Below, piece by piece: positions 47,091 through 58,689 of a stretch of 64,000 bases of DNA. The stretch spans positions 3,337,341 through 3,401,340 of the forward strand of contig JALPQD010000207.1 of assembly GCA_023101885.1 (NCBI GenBank), given 5' to 3'. This DNA comes from Typhlomys cinereus (lineage: Eukaryota; Chordata; Mammalia; Rodentia; Platacanthomyidae). Within the stretch, counting starts at the first letter, position 1. Each line of letters begins with the position of its first letter. Below the pieces are notes generated by a model. The model saw only the letters and a list, made by a program, of their open reading frames with translations, was not told where the DNA came from and did no database searches. The translations under genes and the position numbers were made by a program.

Positions 47091-47815
47091 GAGAGCCAAC
47101 AAATTTAAATTCCTACAACAGTTGCACAGTTGCTAGTTCTGATGTGTTACTTTTAAATAGCTCCACCATGTAAATATTTTTTCAAATGCAAATATTTCTT
47201 TGAAGGAAAAGATCTGTTTCTTGGTCTAAATTTTGGAGACAAAATTGGTACCTGTCTATTGGATTTCATTTAGGCAGGCTTTATCTATCAATCATGTGAC
47301 TGATTTGACTTAAAAGATTTACACATTTTAGTTATTCTTTTTAAGCAGTCTGAAATTTTGAAAAATATTTTATTTTAAAGAAGTATGAAAGAGAGAGAGA
47401 AAGAGAAAAAGAAAGAGAGAGAGAGAAGAGAAAGAGAATATATATGCTTCCCTCAACTGGGATAAGGCTAAGTCACCAGGTTTGTGAGCAAGTATCTTAG
47501 CAACCAAATTATTTCGGTGGCCCAAACACTCTTAGTTATAAAGCTAACTTTGGTCCTATTATGTATATTGAGAAGGTGATTAGTTCTCAAATGTCCAAGT
47601 TTACTTTTTATCTTGAACTGGGCCCTAAGTTAAATGAATGGTAAGAAAGTCTTTGAATTGTGGTATTTCTCTAGGAGATAGTCACACTAATAGAAACAGC
47701 AAAAATAATTTCCAATGAGATTTCTAATAATGTTCAATTTTAATGTCAACCAAATTCAAGCTGTGCTTAATAGTAATAAGCAGATAATAACAATTTATAT
47801 GCAGTATATGGGCCA
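46470..47815. other. Unique DNA with A-rich and (GA)n tracts
   Basis: An A/GAAAA run lies at 47058-47090 and a (GA)n-rich run at 47386-47436. No gene or young mobile element is seen. Confidence 0.5.
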
Positions 47816-47817
47816 CT

Positions 47818-48240
47818 TAATACAGGTGTCAATTTGACAGTTGAAGGCTAAGACTTTGGGCACATCTGAGAAAAAGTTATAGTTAAGATAAGTCTTAGCA
47901 AGTCTGCAGGAGCTTGTGTGATTGACGTGGGAAGGCCTGGTCCAAAGAGGCGGGTAGTAGGGAGCCATCCCTGGACAGTGGACATTATAAAGAGCTGTTT
48001 TAGTAATCTGGCATACTTTGGCATGCAGGTATTCTGGCAAGGAGAAAGTATGTTTCTTTCCTCACTCCCTCTGGATATGCTGTGGCCAGTTCCCTGGGCT
48101 TCCGGTATTCATATGATCTCTCCTTCCAAGCTGATAAATCTCAAGCAAGAACCAACCCCCTGTTCTCCTAAGTGATCCTGTGGTCACATCAAGATGACAT
48201 CCCATTCAGTGCTTTGAAAAGGATGAGGTGTGCAACCCTA
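47818..48240 (+). repeat. Rodent interspersed repeat (URR1-like?), copy 5
   Basis: Opens with 'CAGGTGTCAATTTGACAGTT', continues 'TTGACGTGGGAAGGCCTGG', 'CTGTGGCCAGTTCCCTGGGC' and ends 'CAACCCCCTGTTCTCCTAAG'. Confidence 0.7.
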
Positions 48241-48309
48241 GGCAGTGGGAAGGGAAACAAACCCAGAAGACTGGAGCGTAATCGGGAAGGACACAGTGAT
48301 CACAGCTTC

Positions 48310-50590
48310 CTGCCTGTCATAGTAAGGCACAGGTGTCAACTTGACAGTTGAGGATTTGAGCTCTGGGCACATTTATAGAGAATTAATGGTTGAGTTAGGC
48401 CCAGAGCAAACCTGCAGGAGGTTGTCTAGCTGATGAGGAAGGCCCAGCCTATGGTGGGTGGGATTTGGCCTTGGAATAAATCACAGAGAGCTGGTTGACA
48501 GAGTTGGCATCCTTCTGTTCACTTGGCCAGACATGCTGGTCTGGCAAGTAAGGATTGTCCATCTCTCAGCCGTTACGTAAAGATGATGTGGCCAGCAACA
48601 GTTCCTAAACAGACATCCAGTAGCGCAATCAATACAACCAACACTGAACAGATGGGGTCTTATGAAATTAAAGAGCTTCTGTTCAGATAAAGAGATTGTA
48701 ACTCAAGCACAAAGGCAACCCAGAGAATGGGAGAAAATCTTCACTAACCATATATCTGATAGAGCTCTATTATCCAGAGTGCACAAAGAACTTAGAAAAC
48801 TAAACATCAAGGATACAAATGGCCCAATTAAAAAACTGGGCCTTGGAACTTAAAAGAAACTTTACCAGGGACAAAATTAAAATGTCTAACAAATATCTTA
48901 AAAAATGCTCCATATCCTTAGCCATCAGGGAAATGCAAATCAAAATCTCCTTGAGATACCATCTCACTCCGGTCAGGATGGCAAAAATCCACAATACAAA
49001 CAACACCAAATGCTGGAAAGGATGTGGAGAAAGGGGAACTCTCCTACATTGCTGGTAGGAATGCAGGCTCGTACAACCATTCTGGCGAGCCATCTGGCGA
49101 TTTTTAAAGAAGTTAAAGATTGAAATGCCATATGACCCAGCTATTCCACTCGATAGCACAAGCACGACCATGTTCATAGCAGCACTGTTTACAATAGCAA
49201 AGTCATGGAATCAACCCAAATGTCCAACAGTTGATGAGTGGATAAGGAAAATGTGGTACATTTATACAATGGAATACTACTCAGCCATCAAAAATGGTGA
49301 ATTAATGCAATTTGCCGGGAAATGGAAGGAATTAGAAACAATTATTTTGAGTGACGTATCCCAGACATGGAAAATTAAGCGCTGTATGTACTCCCTAATA
49401 GGTGGATCCTAGTACCAAACCCACTTAGAGACACTCAAAGATAAATCTCTGTAATACCTACAGTAATTGCAAAGATTATAAACAGGAGGGAAGGGGAAGG
49501 AGGGACCCACCAGAAACAAGGAGAGAGGGGATCATGCTACAGCAGAGATAACAGGCCACCATCAAGTACTACAAGTAAGTAATGAGACATCTGGTTAAGC
49601 TCACAGACTGTCCTTCCTGGTCACTTGCAACTGATGGGGTATGATCTTACCAGAAAGGGAGGGCATACAGTCTGGCAGACAGAAGGTAACCATTTTGCAA
49701 TGGGAGACTGACCCACCCCTCACCACAGTCTCCTACTCTTATTCCATCTACATTTGAATCTATCCTTATAATAAGACTCTATTTTAACAGCTTTTTATCT
49801 CTGGTCAGGGGGTGACATCCAATACCCATCAGGATGGAGCCAAGGGCATTGCAGGAGCAGCAAAACTGGAAAAAAAATCAACAAACTATAATTCAGAACA
49901 TCAGAGACTCTATATCAACCATCTGGAATCAGGCCTGCCTAATTTCTCCCCATCCTGAAGCTCAGGGAAATTTGTGGAAGAGGGGGCGGTAAGATTGTAA
50001 GAGCACAAGGATGGGTGGAGTCATGATATGCAAGATACTCCACACAAGTTAGGGTCGAAGCAATTATAACAGGACTCTGCGTTATCTGCATAATACCAAC
50101 ATATCACTGACCCCTCAAATTCTAGCATAGACTAAAGGCACTAGAATCCTTAGAAGCAAGGGATTAACAGTCACAATAGTGTTCCTATACTTAAGGGGAA
50201 CACAAGAAAGAGTTCTAGGAAATGCCACTGAGTCCTTACACCTCATCAGAGAGGAGGACCCAGAGGAGAGTTTGACATACACATTAAAGGATGCTTCAGA
50301 GATGGGGGGAGGGGGCACTGGGAGAAAGGGAGGGAGGGGGAAAGGAAGGGGAAAAGGGGGGAGGGAGCAAGGGGATCCAGGGAGGGGACAGGGGTACCTA
50401 TTATGTTTGTATGAGTGGAAAAATAAAAAAATAAAATAATAAAAAAATGAAAAAAGATGATGTGGCCAGTTCTCTCGGCCCTATGTTGGTGTGTGCTCTC
50501 CTGTCAAACTGGACTGAGAACTGTAAGCAGACTGTTGTAAGGAAATAAACCCCTTGTTCCCTTAAGTCGTTTGACGGTCTGCCGTGGGCC
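48310..50590 (+). repeat. Rodent interspersed repeat, copy 6, split by L1
   Basis: The left part (48310-48595) opens with 'CAGGTGTCAACTTGACAGTT'. After the L1 it resumes at 50470 ('TTCTCTCGGCCCTATGTTGG') and ends 'AACCCCTTGTTCCCTTAAGT'. Because the L1 target duplication lies inside this repeat, the order of events is clear: repeat first, L1 second. Confidence 0.72.
48596..50452 (+). mobile_element. 5'-truncated L1 with ORF2 end, 3' UTR and TSD
   Basis: LINE-1 non-LTR retrotransposon fragment of about 1.86 kb. 48660-49412 encodes the carboxy-terminal part of ORF2p, including the recognisable VDEWIRKMWYIYTMEYYSAI block near the end. It is broken: there is a frame change around 48840 and another with a loss of roughly 30 codons near 49140-49165, directly after MPYDPAIPL. 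The ORF2 stop is at 49410-49412. A long 3' UTR (~1.04 kb) follows, with a G-rich polypurine tract at 50303-50395 and an A-rich tail. AAAGATGATGTGGCCAG occurs at 48579-48595 and 50453-50469, a perfect 17-bp target duplication. It has no 5' UTR, ORF1 or catalytic ORF2 part and cannot move by itself. Confidence 0.95.
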
Positions 50591-51500
50591 CAGAATGTAT
50601 GCTCAGTGCTCCTGTACATTCTCAGTGGTCCTCCTCCACCTCTGGAGATATTTCGTGCTTTGCTGTTCTCACATTGCCAATCAATGAGAATGCTGCGGCT
50701 TTGGGGTCCTACAGAGAGATACACTCCTAGCCTCTCAGAAACAAGCACACAATACTTTTTAACAAGGATGGCACCTAGCATGTCTTGTGAGGAAAGCCCG
50801 ATGTTCTTCTTTAGCTCCAATGATCTATGCTCTTAGGGGCTTCTTGCTCCGAGCATTCTCGTTTGCAGGAACTCTGCGAGGCCTTGGCTCTAGTCCTTGC
50901 TGTTCCCTAGCTGCATCCTGAGAGTCATCACAACCTCGTTGTTCCTGAGGTTCTCATCCTTCTTCTCTGACTCCTCCTCTGGGCAACAGCTGGATGGGGT
51001 CAGAGAAGTCCAGCGAGTGTCTAAGAACACTCGGCTGCTGTCCTCCTCCAGCTCAGCATCTGCTCCATCCCTGCCGCCTCTCCATCCTTCCAGCCACTTC
51101 AGCACCACCTTCTTCTCACCTCTCCTTCCCCCTGGCTGCCTGTTACTCTTCTCTTCAGCTTTCCTGCAACAGGGAAAGCCTGGGCGACTGTCCTCATTCC
51201 CTCTCTGTGACAACATGACACATACTCTTTGTTGCTTCTTCCAGGTTTGCTTCCTGCTCTGACTGGCGGGCCATCTTCAAGTGTCTTCTCCCCTGTGGGG
51301 GATGCTGTCTCCCCTCTCCTTTTCTTTTGCTGCTTCCTACCTTGTTGAGATGATTTATAGACTTGGGCTCTGGATCAGCACCACACTTGCTGTGGTGGTT
51401 TAATCCCTTCCGCACATCTTCCCTTCTCCTTTCACCTGTGACTGATAATATATCAGCATGAGGCTAGCATGTGCTCCGCAGACAGGGGTTCATGGGAAAT
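50590..51500. other. G+C-richer segment, no gene recognised
   Basis: The minus strand carries overlapping open frames (108 codons at 50890-51216, 73 at 51194-51415) that are Glu/Lys/Arg-rich. No family is recognised, and no A tail or splice sites are clear. It might be a decayed retrocopy. Confidence 0.3.
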
Positions 51501-51984
51501 TAACTAATTAATGGGAAATTAATTAATTAATTAATTAACAAATAAAAAATAAAGCATTACAACTTCATCTCCTTCATTGCAACTTTAAAGCAGGCTCATC
51601 AATTCTGTTCAAAGCATTGTAAGAAGTAAGGTAACATATCAGAAAGCAACCCACAACGGAGCTAGTAACCCCAGGAAGCATTTCTGGAAGTGCTGCTGTG
51701 TATGCAGGAAGCTGTGGAGAGCACTCCTTATAGGAGCTTTCATGCTAAACTCACAGCCTGTCCTGGGAAGCAGGTTTTAGGTGAGGAGCAGGTTGCTCTT
51801 TCTAAGGGTGTCTCTACTGAGCAGTGGGAGGAGCTTGGCCCAGGCATTGCAGCCAGCTGGCATCTCTTCTCAGTTCACCTAAATGATTGGCAGGAAAGTG
51901 CAGGAATGTCAGGAGATGAATGGCTCTTGTGATTGTTTTGATCCAAGATGAGGAAGCCTGGCCTGGAGATCTTGGTTCCATCAT

Positions 51985-52130
51985 CCCTCCCTCCCTCCTT
52001 CCTCCCTCCCTCCCTTCCTCCCTCCCTCCCTCCTTCCCTCCCTCTCTCTTTCCCTCCTCCTTCCCTCACTTCCACCCTTCCTCCCTCCCTCCTTTCCCCT
52101 CTCCTTCCCTTCCTTCTTCCCTCCTTTTTG
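51985..52130 (+). repeat. (CCCT/CCTT)n polypyrimidine tract
   Basis: About 145 bases almost wholly C and T with CCCTCCCTCCTT-type units. Pro/Ser-rich and Gly/Glu/Arg-rich frames over it are artefacts. Confidence 0.95.
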
Positions 52131-52321
52131 GCTTTACTATCCTTGGATTTTTTTCTCTATGATATTCAAAGACATTCCTGTCTGATTTCATCACTTTGGA
52201 AGAAAGTCGTTTTCCTGGGCATCAGTTTTAGCTATGGCTAAAAACATCCTATGTGTGTCCTCAAATAGAACTTACAAGGATTGTAGAAAATGAACTATGT
52301 GTGGGGATACAAAATTTGAAG

Positions 52322-52395
52322 TAGGGCTGGGAGATGACTGAAGTGTTTAAGCTTTTGTCTCGAAAGAGAAAGAACCTGAGTTCAGATACCCAGAC

Positions 52396-52450
<55 letters not shown>

Positions 52451-52690
52451 ATATGCGCGAGCGCAGCGCAAACCAGGAAGAAATGGTGGAGGCCTGCACC
52501 TCTGGCTCTGGAAGGTGCAGCTTGGGAAATACTAGCTCAAAGCAACAAGGAGGTAGAACAATCCAGGAGGATTCCAGATGTCACTCTTGGACCTCCATGG
52601 TTCAAGAGGCATACCTACTCAAGTGCCTTCTGATACACACACACACACACACACACACACTATGCACATATACAATAAAAAGAATTTTAA
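52322..52690 (+). mobile_element. B2-superfamily SINE with CA tract inserted in its body
   Basis: Head 'TAGGGCTGGGAGATGACTGA' and box B 'CTGAGTTCAGATACCC' lead into a (CA)n tract at 52399-52445, and only then into the normal body ('GGAAGGTGCAGCTTGGGAAA', 'GTAGAACAATCCAGGAGGAT') and a second (CA)n tail at 52635-52661. Confidence 0.85.
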
Positions 52691-53900
52691 GAAAAAGAAA
52701 TTACCCTTGCCTTCAGAATAAAAAGACCTAGCTTTGAAACAAATTTAAGAAACAAGCTATGAAAAGAAGCAGACATTGAATGCAAAGAAAAATTATCTTT
52801 CACAATAGGCTGTGGTTAGTTCTCGGGACTTGAGAGCTGGAGGAGTTCAGAGCAATGGCTCAGATACCCTTGAAGCCTCAGCCCCCCACACTTAAACTGC
52901 CAATCACATCTACTTCTAAGGGTTCCCTGATAATGGAGATTAAGTGAGCTTGCTTGTAAAAATCGCCTGTCTGTCAGCGGCTGTGCGGTCCCCTGGGGCG
53001 CCTCTGCAGCTGTCATTCCCAGTGCTGTTCTCAGTCCACTCTTACTGTGATTGATGTGACACGTTATGATTTACCTGTGAAACGTCCTCACGGGTTGATG
53101 CTCCTCAGAGCTTGCTTCCCAAGTGGTGTGGTTGGGGGGGGTTTGAACCTGTGGAGGCTGCCTGAGGTTTCTGCTTCCTGACTCCGCAGAGAGGTCACTA
53201 GATGCCCCATATCTCCTCAACAGGCCTTCCCCATGATGCGCTGCGTCTCTTGAGGCGCTCTTGAGTCAGAAGAAATCCTTTCTCCCTTAAGTTCTTCTAT
53301 GTGGTGTTTTGCCCCCTGACAAGGAAGTAGTTAAATGAGTTATTTTCTCTATATTCCCTATATATTGTCCCTATAACTACTACCCACTTTCCTAAAGTTT
53401 CTGTCCTGTAGTCAAGATTGAGTTCTATAATCCACAAAGGAAATAAAACAGTAAAGAATAGACATCATTACAAAAAGAGAATAAGTCAAACCTACAATAA
53501 TAAATAGCAGTTAAGCAATATTGTACTCAGACTCGACCCCATTTTATTTAAGGAAAAATCTACCTCTAACACAAAAAAAGCATGATCGTATGGCTGTTAT
53601 ATCTCCCCTGGTACTTTATAGTCCTTAATGATCCTTGGAGTAACAAAGGAAATAGAATTTGCACTATGTTAATGAATATATCCTCAATAGATTCTCATCA
53701 CTATAGAGAGGAGAGTGTTAAAGTAGGCTGCAGTTGAGCTTTGGTAGGAAATTGTATCAAGACAAGTAGACCTTAGACTTCCAAGTGAATTGAAAAAAGT
53801 ACTTTTTTTCTTTCTTTCTTTCATGCCTCTCCCTGTTTGAGAGTTGTTAAGGAATATTGAATAAAACGTTAATTCTAGGGTTTTGATCTTACACGTTTTA
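52690..53900. other. Unique DNA, no gene seen
   Basis: No young repeat or clear exon is visible, apart from the candidate that starts at 53902. Confidence 0.4.
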
Positions 53901-53901
53901 G

Positions 53902-53999
53902 GAAACAGCTGCTGTATGGCACGTTTCTCCAAACAAACAGTTGCCAACTTGTTCCCGGACAATCTGGAGCACCTGCTGTCCATGGGCTTCTTCAGAGAA
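53902..53999 (+). CDS. Possible splice-bounded exon
   Basis: A 98-base G+C-richer block stands between TTTTGATCTTACACGTTTTAG (ending 53901), a credible acceptor, and GTGAGT at 54000-54005, a perfect match to the first six donor bases. All three frames are open. The frame starting at 53904 reads ...VANLFPDNLEHLLSMGFFRE; LLSMGF is reminiscent of the MGF loop of ubiquitin-associated (UBA) domains, but the stretch is too short to assign. The antisense open frame (53684-53983) is probably a shadow. No neighbouring exon could be recognised. It may also be a non-coding exon or a chance arrangement. Confidence 0.35.
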
Positions 54000-54149
54000 G
54001 TGAGTGGAGAGGGTCGGTCACTGGACCCTCACCTGGGGCTCTGGCCTTGCTTCATGTGATTCTGCCCTAATTGTACCTGCCTTTAGGGTTGTGAAGTCTA
54101 GGAGGAGTCCTAGGGTATATCGGACTGAGGAAGGTTAATTGGGGGGGGG

Positions 54150-54600
54150 GGTCCCATCTAGGCAGCCATAGGAAAGCCTCAGCTGTGCTGGGTTCTCCCT
54201 GCTCCCATAAATAACCCTCGCCCTGCTCCTGTAAGCAAGCCCCATGAACTCATTGCTACACCAAACAGGAGTTTAGTGTAACCATTACTTTGGTTTGTCA
54301 TTGATGAAACTGCTATCTGGAATGGAAAGATGGTTGTGTAGTGTTTCCCCAGGAAAAGTTTTCACAGGACAGTGAGGAAATAAAGCAGAAGTTGGGGATG
54401 GGGAAGAAATTCTAGAAAATTCCCTATCCGGGGATAACTGAAGGAGCAAGGGAAGATTGTTTTCTCCGCCTTTGTCTGACGGAGCTGTCCACGCAGCCAT
54501 CGAGGGGAACAGCCAGGACACATCTGGGCTTGCGCAGACAAACTGCGGCCCACAAGGAAGATAGGTGGGAGGGGTCTCCAGTCCATCTTTCCTGGAAGCT
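54150..54600 (-). repeat. Unclassified dispersed repeat family, copy 3 (inverted)
   Basis: Reverse complement of the 4725/41395 family: 'GAGTTTAGTGTAACCATTAC', 'GTTTCCCCAGGAAAAGTTTT' and 'CAGCTGTGCTGGGTTCTCCC' match. A purine-rich stretch that continues to about 55280 may belong to the same element. Confidence 0.5.
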
Positions 54601-55300
54601 CACCTGGGTTTTTCCAGGAGACCTGCAGAAGAACCTCCTACAATGTTTACTAGGACTGTTTCCAGAGCTCTGGAAGGTTCAATGAGGAGACCCAGAGGGA
54701 AGTAGAAGAGCTGAGGGGTGGGGTGCCAGTCCACCCGAAAGAAATGTTGGTGGAGGTTGGGGGAGGGGGTGACAAGAAGCAAGGAGACCAGCCTCAAAGC
54801 AGCAATGAAACAGACTTCATTTAGTTTGGGAAGGCACCCTAGACTTCAATGGCGGGGTGACCAGGAGTCAGGCAGGAGAGAGTGCCTGGTGCCACTGAGT
54901 GACTCCCACAATGTGTGGAGACCACGTGGAGGTCCAGGATAGAGAGAAACTAACAGAAAGGAGAGACTTAAGAAATTCCGGTTTATTAGAGGTAGGGCCT
55001 GGTGGCCATAGTTTAGCCTTATGGTGGGAAAACATTGGAACAGAAGAGATTCCTAAGCAGGAAGAGAGAACAGAAAGAGAGGAAGAGTGAGCGCTATAGA
55101 CAGCATGGACTGAGGAAGCCCAAGGAGGGATGGGGAGATGGCAGGGGAGGGGCAAGAAAGGGGATGAAGGAGAGGGAACCTTGTAGGTCTTGTATGGATG
55201 GCCTCGGAGGTTGCTAAGGAGTTGCAGGTGGGGAGAGAGCTCTTAGGGAAGGAGGGCAGAGGGGGTGGGGACTGAAGAAATGTTACCTAAAGGGATTTAG
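54600..55300. other. Purine-rich G+C-rich stretch, no gene recognised
   Basis: Runs such as 'GGTGGAGGTTGGGGGAGGGG' and 'GGGGAGATGGCAGGGGAGGG' dominate. It looks repeat-derived, possibly LTR, but no retroviral gene sequence was seen. Confidence 0.35.
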
Positions 55301-55689
55301 GCTCTGGGAATTGACGTTTTCAAACTACAGTGAAGGAGACTATGCAAAATGTCAAGGCTGTGATTAGTGTCTACCACAGAACATAAAGGTCCCTGCTTCC
55401 CTCCTGTTGGCCTCTGTGGTCAGTCCTCACTCAGCACCACACACAGACTCCAAGAATCACAGGCTTATTTTCTTAGCCGTGATGTTCAGACATAACATTC
55501 TTGAATCCCTAAAGTGATATAGTTGCATTTTTATTGAAATACACCACAGTGTCCTATTTTGTGTCCCAAAGTTCCTTTCCTCTGTGCCTACTGGGAAGTA
55601 GCTCTCCAACTTATCATCTGCAAATTCCTGGTTCAGACCACTTTATGGCATCATGAACTCTAAGTTCTAGAAGAAGCATGCTGCTATGA

Positions 55690-55985
55690 CTTGTATTTTT
55701 TAAAGATCTCTTTTCTTCATTTTGCATATGTGTATGAGCGTATTATATACATGTTTCTGGGTATGTGTATGTTCTGTGCATGTTCCTGTTGGTGCAGGTA
55801 TGAATGGGTGCACGTGCATATGTGTACATGTATGTTGGAATGCATGTGAAGCATGTGCATATGTGGAAGTCAGAGGTGTTGCCCACCTTGATTTTTTGAA
55901 ACAGTGTCTCTCACTGGCCTGGAACTCACTGATTGGGCTGTCTGACTGGCTGGTGAGTCCAGGGAAAACCATGACTAATGTTGAT
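55690..55985 (-). mobile_element. B3 SINE, minus strand, head missing
   Basis: A long irregular TG/ATG tail (55724-55860) precedes 'GTGGAAGTCAGAGGTGTTGC', 'CAGTGTCTCTCACTGGCCTG' and 'GAACTCACTGATTGGGCTGT'. It stops before the promoter-bearing end. Confidence 0.72.
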
Positions 55986-56164
55986 TTCAGACCCTTCGCT
56001 TCCATTCTGTCTGTCCCATCATAAATTAGAATTGCAAATGTTCCTCTCAGGCTCATTGTGCAGCCTGATAATCCTCAGTGGGCAGCAAACCAAAAACAAA
56101 CAAACAAGGCATGAAAGCAGGAGGGAGACACACAGGGAGGAGGGAAGTTGGCATGGTGGGAGGG

Positions 56165-56250
56165 GCCGTGCTTAGGTGTAAGTAGGTGCACATGTGCATG
56201 TGCGTTTTGTGTGCATGTGTGTCTATGTGCATGTTTGTATATAGGTCAAA
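56165..56250 (+). repeat. TG-rich alternating tract
   Basis: Irregular GTGCATGTG/GTGTGC repeats. Probably a decayed SINE tail, although no body is visible next to it. Confidence 0.6.
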
Positions 56251-56279
56251 GGGCAGGGTGCTGAGTGTGATCAAAAATC

Positions 56280-57720
56280 ATTGTATTCATGTGCGAAATT
56301 TCCAAAGAATAAGAGTAGAGTATAAATGACTTAAAATACATCCACCATATGATATATTTAAGATAAGATGTTTCTCTCTTTGATATCGAAGGACAAAGGA
56401 AATGCTGGATTAAGTGGAATTTCACACAATAAAATGGCCCTTTATACTTACATTTTAAAGACAATCCCAGCATCAAAAAAATACGTTTTTGAAAGTGGAA
56501 TAGAGAATTTCCCTGAAGTAGATGTAACTAGGAATGCTTGAATGAATCACAGATTCTCTAATACAAATGATTTTTTTTCCAGCTTTAATTAAACTGGCCT
56601 CAACAGCACCAAATATGTTCAGTTTTCCCATAATGCAGAATGTAGCAGACATGTCTTTGCAGAGTAATGCCCTCTTAGGAATAGCATTTAAAGCTTCTCA
56701 TTTGCATGCTATGCTTTGAATGTCTTTATCTATAGTGACACATGCTAAAAACTATTCAATTCATTGTTGCCCATTCTGAGCTTTTAGTTACCCCAAGTCA
56801 AAAATGTGGAATTTCAGCAAGGACAGAAAATAGGGTAAGGTAAAATAAGTTACAGGATGCCTAGAAGTGTTTTTTAAGGTATTTCCCTCACATTCTCCGG
56901 ACTCTGTCTTCATTAATAATGAATCCGCCCCATCACAATAATACAGGTCCAAAGCAATTGATTTACAAATATAAAAACACTGGGATCTCGCAGTTTGGGA
57001 AGTCCCAATCTGGGGAGGGGACTGGTGGCTTTGGTGTCTGTGTGGGTTGTAGCTTATGATGGCAGAGGCCTGTGGGGGGAATTGGGAAGCAACAGAAAGA
57101 AAGAGGAAGGGAAATCCCACAATCCTTTTTGAAGACACATCACCAACAATGTATGTCTTTGAGGCTCCGCAACCCACCAACATCACTGTTCGGAGCAAAC
57201 TGTCATTCCATGTATTTTGAAAGACGTTCAGACCTGTGCTGTAGGATTGCCTAAGGACCATTTGTGCCCATTTAAAACCCCCTCCTGCTTGTTGTAGAGG
57301 TGTCTTTCATGAAGAGTCATCCATTGGCACCTTGAAAGTACCAACTCCTCTCTGTGTCCAAAGCCCTCAGAGCCATATCTGATAGTCTCTTGGCTTTGGG
57401 GTCTGTGGCTGAGTGATGGGGAGAGAAGCTACAGTCTGTGTCATTGTACTGTGCTCCCCACCATCAAAAGAGCCCCACTGGTCCCAGGGCGCTGGTGCTA
57501 TTGCTGGTGCATGTTTGTTGGTTTAGAAGATGAATGAATCTGTTATGTGAATCAATTCATCTCATCTCACTTCCAAACAACAGCAGCAAAACAACAACAA
57601 TAACAGCAATAATAAAAACAAAAGCAACAAATGACTCAGAAAATTTGAAGCCATGGGGTTCAGCAAGAGCACCTCAGCCTCAAAATCTGATTCTTTTTTC
57701 TTTAATATATGTATATATAA
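56280..57720. other. Unique DNA, no gene recognised
   Basis: Contains the longest frame outside repeats, 157 codons on the minus strand (56788-57261), with no domain, signal peptide or family that I recognise. A CAA/AAT-rich simple stretch lies at 57575-57640. Confidence 0.4.
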
Positions 57721-57724
57721 GGTA

Positions 57725-57725
57725 C

Positions 57726-57774
<49 letters not shown>

Positions 57775-58040
57775 ATATGAGTAGGTATATGCTGGTATAT
57801 AAACACAAGTGTACTTTAGCATGTGTGTCTGTGTAGGCCCAAATGTGATGTTGGGTATTATTTTTAATCACTTTTCCACCTCATTGGTGTGAGCTTGGGT
57901 CTCTATGGTCTCTAATTAAACCCAGAACACACCATTAGGGCTAGTCTGGCTAACCAACTTCCTCTGAGGATTCCCAGGCTCTGCCTTCTAGGGCTAGAAT
58001 ACAGGAAGGTCACCACACCTGTCTGGCATTTTCACATAGG
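57725..58040 (-). mobile_element. B2-superfamily SINE, minus strand, diverged
   Basis: (GT)n at 57729-57770, then a longer than usual intermediate part, then 'CCAGGCTCTGCCTTCTAGGG' and 'CTGTCTGGCATTTTCACATA', matching the family body. The head is lost. Confidence 0.68.
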
Positions 58041-58299
58041 ATCAATAACAATATCTACACATAATAATTCTCACACTTTCCCCATAAACCTCATATCCAC
58101 TTTGAAGACATTCTTGAACTCAACTGCATTTCCAAATTTTTCTGATTTGGAGCTACTACTAGCTAAAATTTTATCAAAGTATATTTGTTAAATCATTAAC
58201 TTGTACTGCCTATAGTTTATGAAATTAAGACACGATAAAGGAATCTTAAAGGAACATGGTGAACTGTTTTACTTGTCAATCAAGGGGCAAGAATTATTC

Positions 58300-58386
58300 A
58301 TTTTGGTACAGGTCTAGAGATGGAGCCCAGGGTCTTGCAAAAGCCAGGCAAGGTCTCTGCCACCGAGCTACATACCCAGCCCTGGT
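58300..58386 (-). mobile_element. ID SINE fragment, minus strand
   Basis: 'GGAGCCCAGGGTCTTGCAAA' and 'CCACCGAGCTACATACCCAG' are the complement of ID box B and box A regions. Confidence 0.72.
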
Positions 58387-58589
58387 ACTAGGGGAGAAGC
58401 AGGCCAATTTGATGTCCAAATTGGGATTCGATTATTGTTAGAATGTGAAATATGGGAATTAAGAGTCTACGACAAGGTATATTTTAGTTAGTTAATATAT
58501 GATAATATAATTCTGGAAACTTTAACTTTTATTCTTCAAAAGTTTGACACCTATAACAGCTTAATTAACCATCTCTAATCATTTCCCCC

Positions 58590-58673
58590 TCCTTCCTTCC
58601 CTCTCTCTCTTTTTCTCTCTCTTTCTCTCATATATATATATATTTATATATATTTATATATATATATATATAT
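58590..58673 (+). repeat. CT-rich then (AT)n tract
   Basis: Pyrimidine-rich CTCTCT sequence to 58629 changes to (AT)n-rich sequence at 58630-58673. Confidence 0.93.
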
Positions 58674-58689
58674 TGCTCAAGTTAAACTG

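Noticed and set aside
54600..55300. Purine-rich stretch considered as endogenous retrovirus
   Set aside because: No gag, pol or env-like frame and no paired LTRs could be seen.
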